Shown: piece by piece, positions 7,947 to 16,672 of the stretch
Layout of the letters: the number at the start of each line of letters is the position of its first letter
Numbering within the stretch: position 1 is the stretch's first letter
Assembly: GCF_041927875.1 (NCBI RefSeq)
Contig: NZ_JBHFHN010000008.1
Reading direction: 5' to 3' (one strand)
DNA length: 64,000 bases
Origin: Paracoccus sp041927875
Lineage (GTDB): Bacteria > Pseudomonadota > Alphaproteobacteria > Rhodobacterales > Rhodobacteraceae
Position numbers and translations under genes: made by a program
The notes under the pieces: model-generated
The model's input: the letters and a program-made list of their open reading frames with translations, nothing else
The model's database searches: none
What the model was told of the DNA's origin: nothing

Positions 7947-9058
7947 CCCACAATCCGATCCGTCCCTGGCGCAATATCGACCGGCGGGTGTCGCGCCGGA
8001 TCATGGTCGGGTCGGTGCCGGTGGGCGGCGACGCGCCGATCAGCGTTCAGACCATGACCAACACCGACACGTCGGATGTGCGCGCCACGCTGGATCAGGT
8101 GATCCGCGCCGCCGATGTGGGCGCCGATATCGTGCGCGTCAGCACCCCCGATGAGGCCTCGACCCGCGCCCTGCGCGAGATCGTGCGCGAAAGCCCGGTG
8201 CCGATCGTGGCCGACATCCATTTCCATTACAAACGCGCGATCGAGGCGGCCGAGGCGGGCGCGGCCTGCCTGCGCATCAACCCCGGCAATATCGGCGATG
8301 CCGCCCGCGTGCGCGAGGTGGTCAAGGCCGCCCGCGATCACGGCTGTTCGATCCGCATCGGCGTGAATGCAGGTTCGCTGGAAAAGCACCTGCTGGAGAA
8401 ATATGGCGAGCCGTGCCCCGACGCGATGGTGGAAAGTGGTCTGGATCACATCAAGCTGTTGCAGGACAACGATTTTCACGAGTTTAAGATCAGCGTGAAG
8501 GCCAGCGATGTGTTCCTTGCCGCGGCCGCCTACAGCCAACTGGCCGAGGCCACCGACGCGCCGATCCATCTGGGCATCACCGAGGCCGGCGGGCTGATGG
8601 CGGGCACGGTCAAATCGGCCGTCGGCATGGGCAGCCTGCTGTGGGCGGGCATCGGTGACACGATCCGCGTCAGCCTGTCGGCGGACCCGGTCGAGGAGGT
8701 CAAGGCCGGTTTCGAGATCCTGAAATCGCTGGGCCTGCGCACCCGCGGGGTGCAGATCATCTCGTGCCCGTCCTGCGCGCGGCAGGGGTTCGACGTCATC
8801 AAGACCGTCGAAATCCTGGAAAAGCGGCTGGAACATATCAAGACGCCGATGAGCCTGTCGATCATCGGTTGCGTCGTGAACGGGCCGGGTGAGGCCTTGA
8901 TGACCGACATCGGCTTTACCGGCGGCGGGGCTGGGTCGGGCATGGTCTATCTGGCCGGCAAGCAGGATCACAAGCTGGGCAACGAGGCCATGGTCGATCA
9001 CATCGTCGAACTGGTCGAGGCCCGCGCCGCCGCCATCGAGGCCGCGAAGACCGAGTAG
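7943..9058 (+). CDS. ispG: 4-hydroxy-3-methylbut-2-enyl diphosphate synthase IspG
   Basis: Penultimate step of the MEP isoprenoid pathway, a [4Fe-4S] enzyme. At 371 residues it has the short bacterial form. The N-terminal TIM-barrel domain starts near SVQTMTNTDT. The C-terminal cluster ligands are visible as CPSCARQG and GCVVNGPGEA (two cysteines plus one). The start is GTG at 7943, inside the purN stop (GTGA). An internal ATG about 20 codons later (MVGSVPVGG) would trim a conserved N-terminus, so I keep the GTG. Confidence 0.96.
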   Translation: MTHNPIRPWRNIDRRVSRRIMVGSVPVGGDAPISVQTMTNTDTSDVRATLDQVIRAADVGADIVRVSTPDEASTRALREIVRESPVPIVADIHFHYKRAIEAAEAGAACLRINPGNIGDAARVREVVKAARDHGCSIRIGVNAGSLEKHLLEKYGEPCPDAMVESGLDHIKLLQDNDFHEFKISVKASDVFLAAAAYSQLAEATDAPIHLGITEAGGLMAGTVKSAVGMGSLLWAGIGDTIRVSLSADPVEEVKAGFEILKSLGLRTRGVQIISCPSCARQGFDVIKTVEILEKRLEHIKTPMSLSIIGCVVNGPGEALMTDIGFTGGGAGSGMVYLAGKQDHKLGNEAMVDHIVELVEARAAAIEAAKTE

Positions 9059-9127
9059 GGGGCGATTTCGGGGAACCATCGCGCCAGCGCCGGGTTGTGT
9101 CATCGAACACAGCCCAAGGAGGATCGC

Positions 9128-9298
9128 ATGGCACCCCATAACCCCGCCCGCTACGACCCTGTTGAGCACGTCACCCGTGACGAGGCCGAAAAGAACAAGC
9201 GTCGCCTGACCGAGAAAGAGGCCGCCCACGCCCCCGAGGGCAAGCAGTCGATCCCCGACGACACGGCCGATGCCGACGAGCCGTCGAAAGACGACTGA
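9128..9298 (+). CDS. Small highly charged hypothetical protein
   Basis: A 56-residue protein beginning MAPHNPARYDPVEHVTRDEA. It is almost entirely hydrophilic, with Lys/Arg in the middle and a strongly acidic tail ending EPSKDD. It is likely to be disordered. A strong Shine-Dalgarno (AAGGAGG) sits at the right distance before ATG 9128, so I trust it as a gene. Upstream, GGAAC at 9075 is followed by GGTT after 16 bp, which resembles an EcfG stress promoter with one mismatch. Composition and context suggest a stress-related small protein, but that is inference. Confidence 0.72.
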   Translation: MAPHNPARYDPVEHVTRDEAEKNKRRLTEKEAAHAPEGKQSIPDDTADADEPSKDD

Positions 9299-9378
9299 CC
9301 TTTTTCATCCTGTTTTCATGCCGATTTCGCGGTGGCCGATCCCGGCCATCCGTATCGTTTTACCCATAAAGGACGCCC

Positions 9379-10500
9379 ATGCTGCATCTTGATATCCCGA
9401 CCCGCGACCAGATCAACCGCCTGACAGCCGCCCGCGCCGAGCCGTCGGTGACGATCTATCTGCCGACCACGCCGCTGACCCAGCATATCGACCAGTCGCG
9501 GATCGAGCTGAAGAACCTGCGCAAGGAAGCGGTCGAGCAGTTGCAGGCGGCAGGTGTGGACAAGCGCGCGATCTGGCCGATCGAGGAGCAGATCGAGGCG
9601 ATCGAGGAGGACGACGATTTCTGGACCCATCAGGCGCACAGCCTGGCCGTGCTGGTCACGCCGGAAAAGATCCGCACCTTCCGGCTGGCGAACAAGCTTG
9701 AGGCCTCGGTCCATGTGTCGGACCGGTTCCACCTGAAGCCGCTGCTGCGCGCGACGACCTTTGGCAACAACGCCTATGTGCTGGCTTTGGCCGAAGGCGG
9801 CATCCGGCTGATCGACGTGCCCGCCCAAGGCGAGGCGACCGAGGTGCGCGTGCCCGACATGCCCAAGGATGCCTATGACGCGCTGGGCACCACCACGCTG
9901 AACGACCGCGCCCATTCGCGCCGTCAAGTCGGCGACGAAGGTAAGAACATGCGCCTGCGCCAATATGTGCGCATCGTCGATCAGGCGCTGATGAAGGTGC
10001 TGCGTCATTCGGAACGCCCGCTGATCCTGGCGGCGGCGGACCCGCTGGAAAACCTGTTCCGCGCGGCGGCCAGCTATGACCATCTGGCGCCGCGTTCGAT
10101 CGAGGGCAACCCCGAGCACAAATCGCCCGCCGAACTGGCCGAGGCCGCGCGCCCGATCCTGACCAAGGTGCAGGCCGCCGAGGTCGAGGACGTCCGCGCG
10201 CTTTACGCCGAACGCGCCAGTGCCAGCCGCGCCACCACCGACCTGTCGACGATCGCGCGCGCGGCCACCCATGGCGCGGTCGAGGCGCTGATGTTTGACA
10301 TCGACGCGGTGACGCCCGGCACGATCGACGATGACGGCGTGATCCAGATCGATGACCGTGACGATGCCCATAACTATGGTATCGGCGATGAGATCGTGGC
10401 CCGTGCGATGAACAGCGGCGCGCGCATCATCGCGGTGCGCAAGGACGACCTGCCGGGCGGCGACAGCGGTCTCGCCGCGATCCTGCGCTGGCCGGTCTGA
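9379..10500 (+). CDS. Bacterial eRF1-like protein (baeRF family)
   Basis: A 373-residue soluble protein that starts with an N-terminal domain containing SVTIYLPTTPLTQ near residue 20. A middle region includes HSLAVLVTPEKIRTFRL, then a variable linker with HSRRQVGDEG. A C-terminal domain holds PLILAAADPLENLFR and HGAVEALMFDIDAV. The ending is NSGARIIAVRKDDLPGG and a short hydrophobic tail. This domain order and the YLPT motif match the bacterial archaeo-eukaryotic release factor (baeRF) families, which are thought to act on ribosomes or peptidyl-tRNA under stress. I cannot assign the subfamily. It stands alone, 80 bp after the small charged gene, and ends at a bidirectional terminator. Confidence 0.75.
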   Translation: MLHLDIPTRDQINRLTAARAEPSVTIYLPTTPLTQHIDQSRIELKNLRKEAVEQLQAAGVDKRAIWPIEEQIEAIEEDDDFWTHQAHSLAVLVTPEKIRTFRLANKLEASVHVSDRFHLKPLLRATTFGNNAYVLALAEGGIRLIDVPAQGEATEVRVPDMPKDAYDALGTTTLNDRAHSRRQVGDEGKNMRLRQYVRIVDQALMKVLRHSERPLILAAADPLENLFRAAASYDHLAPRSIEGNPEHKSPAELAEAARPILTKVQAAEVEDVRALYAERASASRATTDLSTIARAATHGAVEALMFDIDAVTPGTIDDDGVIQIDDRDDAHNYGIGDEIVARAMNSGARIIAVRKDDLPGGDSGLAAILRWPV

Positions 10501-10518
10501 TCCGCCCCGAACCATGAC

Positions 10519-10554
10519 AAAGGCCGCGCAGCACCCGCTGCGCGGCCTTTTTCG
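10519..10554. terminator. Bidirectional terminator
   Basis: Perfect 14-bp stem (AAAGGCCGCGCAGC with its complement) around a 4-nt loop ACCC, with A and T runs on the two sides. It lies between the convergent baeRF gene and the DsbA-like gene and should serve both. Confidence 0.93.
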
Positions 10555-10569
10555 TGTCGAAAGCGTCGC

Positions 10570-11337
10570 TTAGCCGCGGGTCTGCGCGACGGCGGCCTGC
10601 ATCCCGTCCAGCGGCAGGTAGCCGCGCAGCAACTGCCCGCCCATCTTGCCGTCGACCTTTTTGCCGATGGCAAAGGCCGGGGTGCCTTGAATGCGCATCC
10701 GTTCGGCCAGTTGGCGGTTGGCGCGCAGCACGGCGGTCACGGCTTCCTCGTTCATGCGCTGGATCAGCGCCTGCGCGTCATGACCCAGATCGCCCGCCAG
10801 CCGCGTCAGCGTGTCCAGCGTCACATCGCCGCGCAGGGTGATCAGCGCCTCATGGGCCTTTGCATAGGCCTCATCCCCGTGCAGTTGCTTGACGGCGACG
10901 GCAAAGCGCGCGGCCTGTTCGGATTGCGCGCCCAGGATCGGGAAGTCCTTCAGGATCAGGCGGATCTTGCCATCCTTTTCAATCAGTTGGCTGACTTCAT
11001 CATGGGCCTTGCGGCAATAGGTGCATTTGTAGTCGACGAACTCGACAAGGGTGATGTCGCCGTCCGGGTTGCCGCCGACCCAGCTATGGCCATCGTTGAA
11101 CAGATCCTCGGCATTGGTGGCGACGATCACCTTGTCATCCTCGACCTGCTGGGCGACCTGGCGTTCCTCAAGCACGGTGATCGCCTCGACCAGCACCTGC
11201 GGGTTTTCCATCAGATAGGCTTTGACCGCATCGCCAAAGGCGGCCTTTTCGGTGTCGGACATGGCCGAAATGTCAAAGGCGGCGGCGGGGTTGGCCAAAG
11301 CGGCGGCAAGGGTAAAAGCGGGCAGGGTGCGGCGCAT
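10570..11337 (-). CDS. Periplasmic DsbA/ScsC-like thiol-disulfide oxidoreductase
   Basis: A 255-residue exported thioredoxin-fold protein. The N-terminus has a signal peptide (MRRTLPAFTLAAALANPAAA, cleavage after AAA). Next comes a helical region with a coiled character, containing VEAITVLEERQVAQ, like the ScsC/Com1 N-terminal dimerisation domain. The active-site motif is FVDYKCTYCRKAHDE (C-T-Y-C), and the cis-proline loop is QGTPAFAIG. Roles in the family are disulfide isomerisation or protection of periplasmic cysteines. The start at 11337 is chosen because the signal peptide begins there. The frame is open further upstream but reads as non-protein. The aminotransferase gene diverges upstream. 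Confidence 0.88.
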   Translation of the reverse strand: MRRTLPAFTLAAALANPAAAFDISAMSDTEKAAFGDAVKAYLMENPQVLVEAITVLEERQVAQQVEDDKVIVATNAEDLFNDGHSWVGGNPDGDITLVEFVDYKCTYCRKAHDEVSQLIEKDGKIRLILKDFPILGAQSEQAARFAVAVKQLHGDEAYAKAHEALITLRGDVTLDTLTRLAGDLGHDAQALIQRMNEEAVTAVLRANRQLAERMRIQGTPAFAIGKKVDGKMGGQLLRGYLPLDGMQAAVAQTRG

Positions 11338-11483
11338 CGGTGTTCCTTTCGTGGGTCGGCGCGCAATGTCGGACCTTGGGCGGGGATGTGCAAGGCGCGA
11401 ATGCGCGCGGGCGGCCTCACATGATCGCCAGTTGCCGCGCGGCGCGGATGATGGCACATCCCCGTCAAACAAGGGGGGTGCGG

Positions 11484-12635
11484 ATGCGTCAGTCGAACCG
11501 GGGTCAGGTCGATCCCTTCATCGTCATGGATGTGATGGAGGCCGCCCGCGCCGCCGAAGCCGCAGGCCGCCACATCATCCATATGGAGGTCGGGCAGCCC
11601 TCGACCCCCGCCCCGGCGCGCGCCCGTGCCGCGCTGGCCGCCGCGCTGGATCGGGATGCGCTGGGCTATACCGTGGCGCTTGGCCTGCCCGAATTGCGCC
11701 AGGGCATCGCCCGGCTTTATGCGCATTGGTATGGCGTCGATCTGGACCCGGCGCGGGTGGTGGTGACGCCGGGGTCATCGGGCGCGTTCCAACTGGCGTT
11801 TTCGGCTTTGTTTGACGCGGGTGACCGGGTGGGGCTGCCCGAACCCGGCTATCCCTCGTATCGCCAGATCCTGCGGGCGCTGTCGCTGACGCCGGTCGGC
11901 CTGCCGACCCTGCCCGAGGACCGTTACTTGCCGCGCCCCGGCGACCTGCCCGCCGATCTGGCAGGCGTCATCATCGCATCGCCCGGCAATCCGTCCGGCA
12001 CGATGGCCGACCGCGACACCCTGGCCGGGCTGATCGCTGCTGCACAGGCGCAGGGTGCGGCCTTCATCAGCGACGAAATCTATCACGGCCTGCATTACGG
12101 CGACCGCGCCGTCAGCGCGCTGGAAATCAGCGATGATGTCGTGGTCATCAACAGCTTTTCCAAATATTTCAGCATGACCGGCTGGCGGATCGGCTGGATG
12201 GTGGTGCCCGACAGCCATGTGCGGACCGTCGAGCGGCTGGCCCAGAACATGTTCATCTGCCCGCCCCATGCCAGTCAGGTCGCCGCCCTTGCCGCGCTGG
12301 GGGCCGAGGACGAGGCCGAGGCGATGCGCGCCGTCTATGCCGAGAACCGCCGCATGATGCTGGAGGGGCTGCCCGCCGCTGGTTTCACCCGCATCGCGCC
12401 GCCGGACGGGGCGTTCTATATCTATGCCGATGTCAGCGATCTGACCGATGACAGCCGCGCCCTGGCCGCCGCAATTCTGGACCGCGCCGGGGTGGCGGTG
12501 ACGCCGGGTCTGGATTTCGACCCGGTGCGCGGCCATCAGACGCTGCGTTTCTCGTATGCCCGCGCGACGGCGGACATCCGCGAGGGGCTGGCCCGCCTGA
12601 CCGCCTTCATGGCCGATTTCAAGGCAGGCCGATGA
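11484..12635 (+). CDS. PLP-dependent class I/II aminotransferase
   Basis: A 383-residue fold-type I aminotransferase. It shows the substrate-side motif HMEVGQPSTPAP, the cofactor segment VTPGSSGAFQLAF, the aspartate loop ISDEIYHGLHY, and the Schiff-base lysine in NSFSKYFSMTGWRIGW. A conserved arginine near the C-terminus lies in LRFSYARA. It resembles aspartate/alanine-type enzymes. The substrate cannot be read from sequence. ATG 11484 has an AAGGGGGG ribosome site before it. It overlaps the amidase gene by 4 bp (ATGA), an odd pairing of metabolism with wall remodelling. Confidence 0.9.
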   Translation: MRQSNRGQVDPFIVMDVMEAARAAEAAGRHIIHMEVGQPSTPAPARARAALAAALDRDALGYTVALGLPELRQGIARLYAHWYGVDLDPARVVVTPGSSGAFQLAFSALFDAGDRVGLPEPGYPSYRQILRALSLTPVGLPTLPEDRYLPRPGDLPADLAGVIIASPGNPSGTMADRDTLAGLIAAAQAQGAAFISDEIYHGLHYGDRAVSALEISDDVVVINSFSKYFSMTGWRIGWMVVPDSHVRTVERLAQNMFICPPHASQVAALAALGAEDEAEAMRAVYAENRRMMLEGLPAAGFTRIAPPDGAFYIYADVSDLTDDSRALAAAILDRAGVAVTPGLDFDPVRGHQTLRFSYARATADIREGLARLTAFMADFKAGR

Positions 12636-13942
12636 CCGCAATCCGGGCGCTGCTGCGGCTGCTGGTGGTCGCGCTGATCACGCTGACCGCGCCGCTGGCG
12701 GCACAGGAAGCCGAGCGCGTGCCGCCGCCGATCTTCCCCACGCCCGAGGCTGGCGCGCCGCCCGCGCTGCCGAGCCCCGCCTCGCCCGCGCGGACCACGG
12801 CCTTGGCGCGGCCCGATCTGGCGGCCAGCGGCCTTGCGCTGGATGAGGGCGGGCTGAGCCTTGCGCTGAAGCTCAGCCAGCCGGTTCCGTTTCGCAGCTT
12901 CTTTCTGGACAACCCGCCGCGGCTGGTCGTCGATTTCAACGAGGTCGATTTTTCGGGGCTGAAGCCGCAGGCGCTGCCCGGCGCGGCGCGGCTTCCGGGT
13001 CTGCGATGGGGGGCGATCCGGCCCGGCTGGTCGCGGCTGGTGGCCGAACTTGACCGGCCCTATCGGCTGGACCATGCGACGGCGCGGGCCGCCGGTGATG
13101 GTGGCGTGATCGTGTCGTTGCGGCTGGCCACGGTCGCTGCCGCCGATTTCGCCCCCGCGCCCGGCGCCGCGCAATCTGCGCTGTTCGACCTGCCCCAGCC
13201 CGAGCCGCTGCCGATCCCGCGCCGCCGCCAGTCGGGGATCGCCGCGTTGCGCGTGGTGCTGGACCCCGGCCATGGCGGCATCGACGCCGGCGCGACATAT
13301 GGCGATGTGACCGAGGCTGCGCTGATGCTGTCCTTCGCGCGCGATCTGGCCGAGCAACTGATCCGCGAGGGGATCGACGTCACCCTGACCCGCGATGCCG
13401 ACCAGTTCCTGTCCCTGGAGCGGCGCATGACCATCGCGCGCGAGGCGGGGGCCGATCTGTTCCTGTCGCTGCACGCCGATGCGATTTCCGAGGGTGAGGC
13501 CTCGGGCGCGACGGTCTATCTGTTCGATCCAACGAACAGCGACCGCGCTGCGGCGCAACTGGCCGCCCATCACGACCGCGCCGATCTTTTGGCCGGGCTG
13601 GATCTGGGCGGCACCGATGATGAGGTGGCGACCGTGCTGATGGATCTGGCGCGTCGCGAGACCGACCCGCGCGCGCGCCGCTTTGCCACCCACCTGACCG
13701 GCCAGTTCGCCACGGGTGCGATCCCGATGCACAAGCGCCCGGTGCAGGGGGCGTTCTTTGCGGTGCTGAAATCGCCGGACATCCCCTCGGTGCTGCTGGA
13801 ACTTGGCTTCCTCTCCTCGCCCGAGGATCGCGCCCGGCTGCTGGACCCCGACTTTCGCGCCCGCATGGCCCAGGCGATCCGCCGCGCGATCCGCGATTGG
13901 GCGATGGAGGATGCGGTCGAGGCGGCAAAACTGCGCCAATAG
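12632..13942 (+). CDS. N-acetylmuramoyl-L-alanine amidase (AmiC type)
   Basis: Periplasmic zinc amidase that splits stem peptides from glycan strands, typically at division. The 436 residues comprise a signal peptide (cleavage near LAAQ, residue 24), an AMIN domain at about 65-175 (FFLDNPPRLVVDFNEVDF), and an Amidase_3 catalytic domain from about 205. Zinc and catalytic residues are visible in LDPGHGGIDAG, the Glu of VTEAALML, LFLSLHADA, and the Glu of VLLELGFLS. It overlaps the aminotransferase (ATGA). PBP1A follows 103 bp later, consistent with an envelope cluster. Confidence 0.94.
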   Translation: MTAIRALLRLLVVALITLTAPLAAQEAERVPPPIFPTPEAGAPPALPSPASPARTTALARPDLAASGLALDEGGLSLALKLSQPVPFRSFFLDNPPRLVVDFNEVDFSGLKPQALPGAARLPGLRWGAIRPGWSRLVAELDRPYRLDHATARAAGDGGVIVSLRLATVAAADFAPAPGAAQSALFDLPQPEPLPIPRRRQSGIAALRVVLDPGHGGIDAGATYGDVTEAALMLSFARDLAEQLIREGIDVTLTRDADQFLSLERRMTIAREAGADLFLSLHADAISEGEASGATVYLFDPTNSDRAAAQLAAHHDRADLLAGLDLGGTDDEVATVLMDLARRETDPRARRFATHLTGQFATGAIPMHKRPVQGAFFAVLKSPDIPSVLLELGFLSSPEDRARLLDPDFRARMAQAIRRAIRDWAMEDAVEAAKLRQ

Positions 13943-14045
13943 CGCGCGACGCAGCGACGGGGCCGGGTTTTTGCACGCCAAGTTGCTTTGACCCCCGCCG
14001 CGCCTTTGGCTAAGAGGGGGGCCGGTTCCCCAGCTCAGGTGCGAC

Positions 14046-16607
14046 GTGGCGCGGTTCATCCTTTCCTTTTTTGGCGCGATCTTTTCCTGGATCGTCACCG
14101 CCGCCGTGGCCGGCGCGCTGGTTCTGGGCGCGATTTTCTGGATGTATTCGCGCAACCTGCCCAGCCATGAGCAACTGGCGCAATACACGCCCAAGACCAT
14201 CAGCCGGATCTATTCCGGCGAGGGCCGCCTGATCGACGAATTCGCCGAGGAACGCCGCCTGTTCGTGCCCAGCGACGAAATCCCCGATCTGGTGAAGAAC
14301 GCCTTCATCAGCGCCGAGGACAAGAATTTCTACAGCCACCATGGCTTTGACGCGCGCAGCATGATCGCCGCCGCCGTGCAGGCGGTCAGGTCGCGCGGCC
14401 AGAACGTGCGCGGGGCATCGACGATCACCCAGCAGGTGATGAAGAACTTCCTGCTGTCCAGCGACCGGTCGATCGAACGAAAGATCAAGGAACTGATCCT
14501 GGCCTCGCGGCTGGAGGAAACGCTGTCCAAGGATCAGATCCTGGAACTGTATCTGAACGAGATTTTCCTGGGCCAGAACAGCTTTGGCGTGGCCGCCGCC
14601 GCGCAGACCTATTTCAACAAGACGCTGGGCGAACTGGCCCCGCATGAGGCCGCAATGCTGGCCGCCATGCCACAGGCGCCGGGGCGCTATCACCCCGTCA
14701 CCGCCAAGGCGCGGGTGACGGAACGGCGCAATTATGTCCTGCGCGAGATGTGGCAGAACGGCTATATCGACGAGGCCGCCTATCGCGCGGGGATCGAGGA
14801 GCCGCTGAAATCGGTGCAGAACGGCGATTACCCGGCGCATCGCGAAACCCTGCCGCCGCGTGACTATTTCACCGATGAGATCCGCCGCCAGTTGTCACGC
14901 AGCTTCGGCCAGGAGGAATTCTTTGGCGGCGGCCTGAGCATCCGCGCCACGGTCGATCCCGATTTGCAGGATCAGGCCGCCGTGGCGCTGCGGCAGGCGC
15001 TGGAGCAATACGACCGCGGCATGGGCATCTGGCGCGGCACCGGCGTGGCGCTGCCCGCCGATGTGCTGGGTGATGCGGTGAAATGGCGTGGCGCGCTTGC
15101 CTCGGCGGCGGTGCCGCGCGACGTGCCGGGCTGGCTGCCTGCCGTCGTGATGGGCTTCGAGGGCGGCAATGCCCGCATCGGCATCGAAGGCATCATGGAC
15201 GAACCCGAAGGCCATTGGGTGCCCGCCCGCGACGTGCAATGGGCGCGCCCGCGTCTGGAAAACGGCCGTCTGGGCAGCCGCGCGCAAAAGGCCGAAGACC
15301 TGCTGAAGGTCGGCGATGTGGTGCTGGTGCGCGCCATGACCGAGGACGGCAGCGGCAAGTTCATCCGCTGGTCGCTGCGCCAGGTGCCGCAGGTGCAGGG
15401 CGGGTTCATGGCGATGGACGTGAACACCGGCCGCGTGCTGGCGATGCAGGGCGGCTTCAGCTATCAGGCCTCCGACTTCAACCGCGCGACCCAGGCGCAG
15501 CGCCAGCCGGGTTCGGCCTTCAAGCCCTTCGTCTATGCCGCCGCACTGGATTCGGGCTTTACCCCGGCCACCATCGTCGTCGATGGCCCGATCGAGCTGA
15601 ACACACCCCAGGGCCTGTGGAAGCCCAAGAACGCCTCGAACCGGTATTACGGCCCGACGCCGATGCGCACCGGGATCGAGCAGTCGCGCAACCTGATGAC
15701 CATCCGCATCGCCGAGGAAATCGGCATGGATGTGGTCGCGGGCTATGCGGAAAAGTTCGGCGTCTATGACAAGATGAACCCGTTCCTGGCCAACAGCCTG
15801 GGCGCGCAGGAAACCACCCTGTTCAAGATGGTGGCGGCCTATGCGATGTTCGCCAATGGCGGTGAGCGGGTGGAGCCGACGCTGGTTGACCGCGTGCAGG
15901 ACCGCTTTGGCCAGACCGTCTATCGCCACGACCGCCGCACCTGCGCCAATTGTGCCGATCCGCGCCTGCCGGCGGGGCAGGGGCCGACGATTAACTCGGA
16001 GCGCGAGCGGGTGATGGATGCGATCACCGCCTATCAGCTGACCTCGATGATGGAAGGCGTGGTGCAACGCGGCTCGGGCAAGGGGGTGAACCTGCCGGTG
16101 CCGGTGGCGGGCAAGACCGGCACCACCAATGATGCCAAGGACGTGTGGTTCATCGGCTTCACCAGCAATATCGTCGCGGGCTGCTATATCGGCTTCGACC
16201 AGCCCCGATCGCTGGGCGAGAACGCCTTTGGCGGCACCCTGTGCGTGCCGGTGTTCAACGCCTTCATGCGCAAGGCGGTGGCCGAATACGGCGGGTCCAA
16301 GTTCCGCGTGCCGCCGGGCGGCTATTGGGTCAAGATCGACCGCTTTTCTGGCGCCAAGCTGGCCGACAATGCCACCGGCGACAACGTGATCGCGGAGTAT
16401 TTCCGTGACGGCGTGGTGCCGGACTGGAGCCTGCAAAACGTCGTCGATGGCGGCTTTGTGGCGGGCACCGATTTCCCGCTGGTCGATGAGGTCGCGGCGC
16501 AGATGCGCAATCAGGGGGCGCAGTCGGTCACGACATCGACCGGCAAGGCGGTGGTCATCCCGAAACGCGCCACCGAACAGACGATCAGCGGCGGCGGCCT
16601 GTATTGA
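14046..16607 (+). CDS. mrcA: Penicillin-binding protein 1A (bifunctional class A PBP)
   Basis: Polymerises and cross-links peptidoglycan at the inner membrane. The 853 residues begin with an N-terminal anchor (FILSFFGAIFSWIVTAAVAG). The GT51 glycosyltransferase domain follows, with the catalytic Glu in AEDKNFYSHHGFD and the motif GASTITQQVMKN. An OB-like insert spans about 330-450. The transpeptidase domain has SAFK in GSAFKPFVYA, QSRN, and KTGTTN. The gene starts at GTG 14046; no better ATG preserves the membrane anchor. It is transcribed in the same direction as the amidase before it and prfB after it. Confidence 0.97.
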   Translation: MARFILSFFGAIFSWIVTAAVAGALVLGAIFWMYSRNLPSHEQLAQYTPKTISRIYSGEGRLIDEFAEERRLFVPSDEIPDLVKNAFISAEDKNFYSHHGFDARSMIAAAVQAVRSRGQNVRGASTITQQVMKNFLLSSDRSIERKIKELILASRLEETLSKDQILELYLNEIFLGQNSFGVAAAAQTYFNKTLGELAPHEAAMLAAMPQAPGRYHPVTAKARVTERRNYVLREMWQNGYIDEAAYRAGIEEPLKSVQNGDYPAHRETLPPRDYFTDEIRRQLSRSFGQEEFFGGGLSIRATVDPDLQDQAAVALRQALEQYDRGMGIWRGTGVALPADVLGDAVKWRGALASAAVPRDVPGWLPAVVMGFEGGNARIGIEGIMDEPEGHWVPARDVQWARPRLENGRLGSRAQKAEDLLKVGDVVLVRAMTEDGSGKFIRWSLRQVPQVQGGFMAMDVNTGRVLAMQGGFSYQASDFNRATQAQRQPGSAFKPFVYAAALDSGFTPATIVVDGPIELNTPQGLWKPKNASNRYYGPTPMRTGIEQSRNLMTIRIAEEIGMDVVAGYAEKFGVYDKMNPFLANSLGAQETTLFKMVAAYAMFANGGERVEPTLVDRVQDRFGQTVYRHDRRTCANCADPRLPAGQGPTINSERERVMDAITAYQLTSMMEGVVQRGSGKGVNLPVPVAGKTGTTNDAKDVWFIGFTSNIVAGCYIGFDQPRSLGENAFGGTLCVPVFNAFMRKAVAEYGGSKFRVPPGGYWVKIDRFSGAKLADNATGDNVIAEYFRDGVVPDWSLQNVVDGGFVAGTDFPLVDEVAAQMRNQGAQSVTTSTGKAVVIPKRATEQTISGGGLY

Positions 16608-16672
16608 CCGCCCACTTGCCCGGAAACAGGCGGCGCGCTATGACCGCCGCCTGAATGAATTGAGGTCAGACC

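Noticed and set aside
14895..16436. 500-codon open frame antisense to PBP1A, and similar ones antisense to glmM, ppdK and lpdA
   Set aside because: All are His/Arg/Gly-rich mirror frames of strongly recognised genes.
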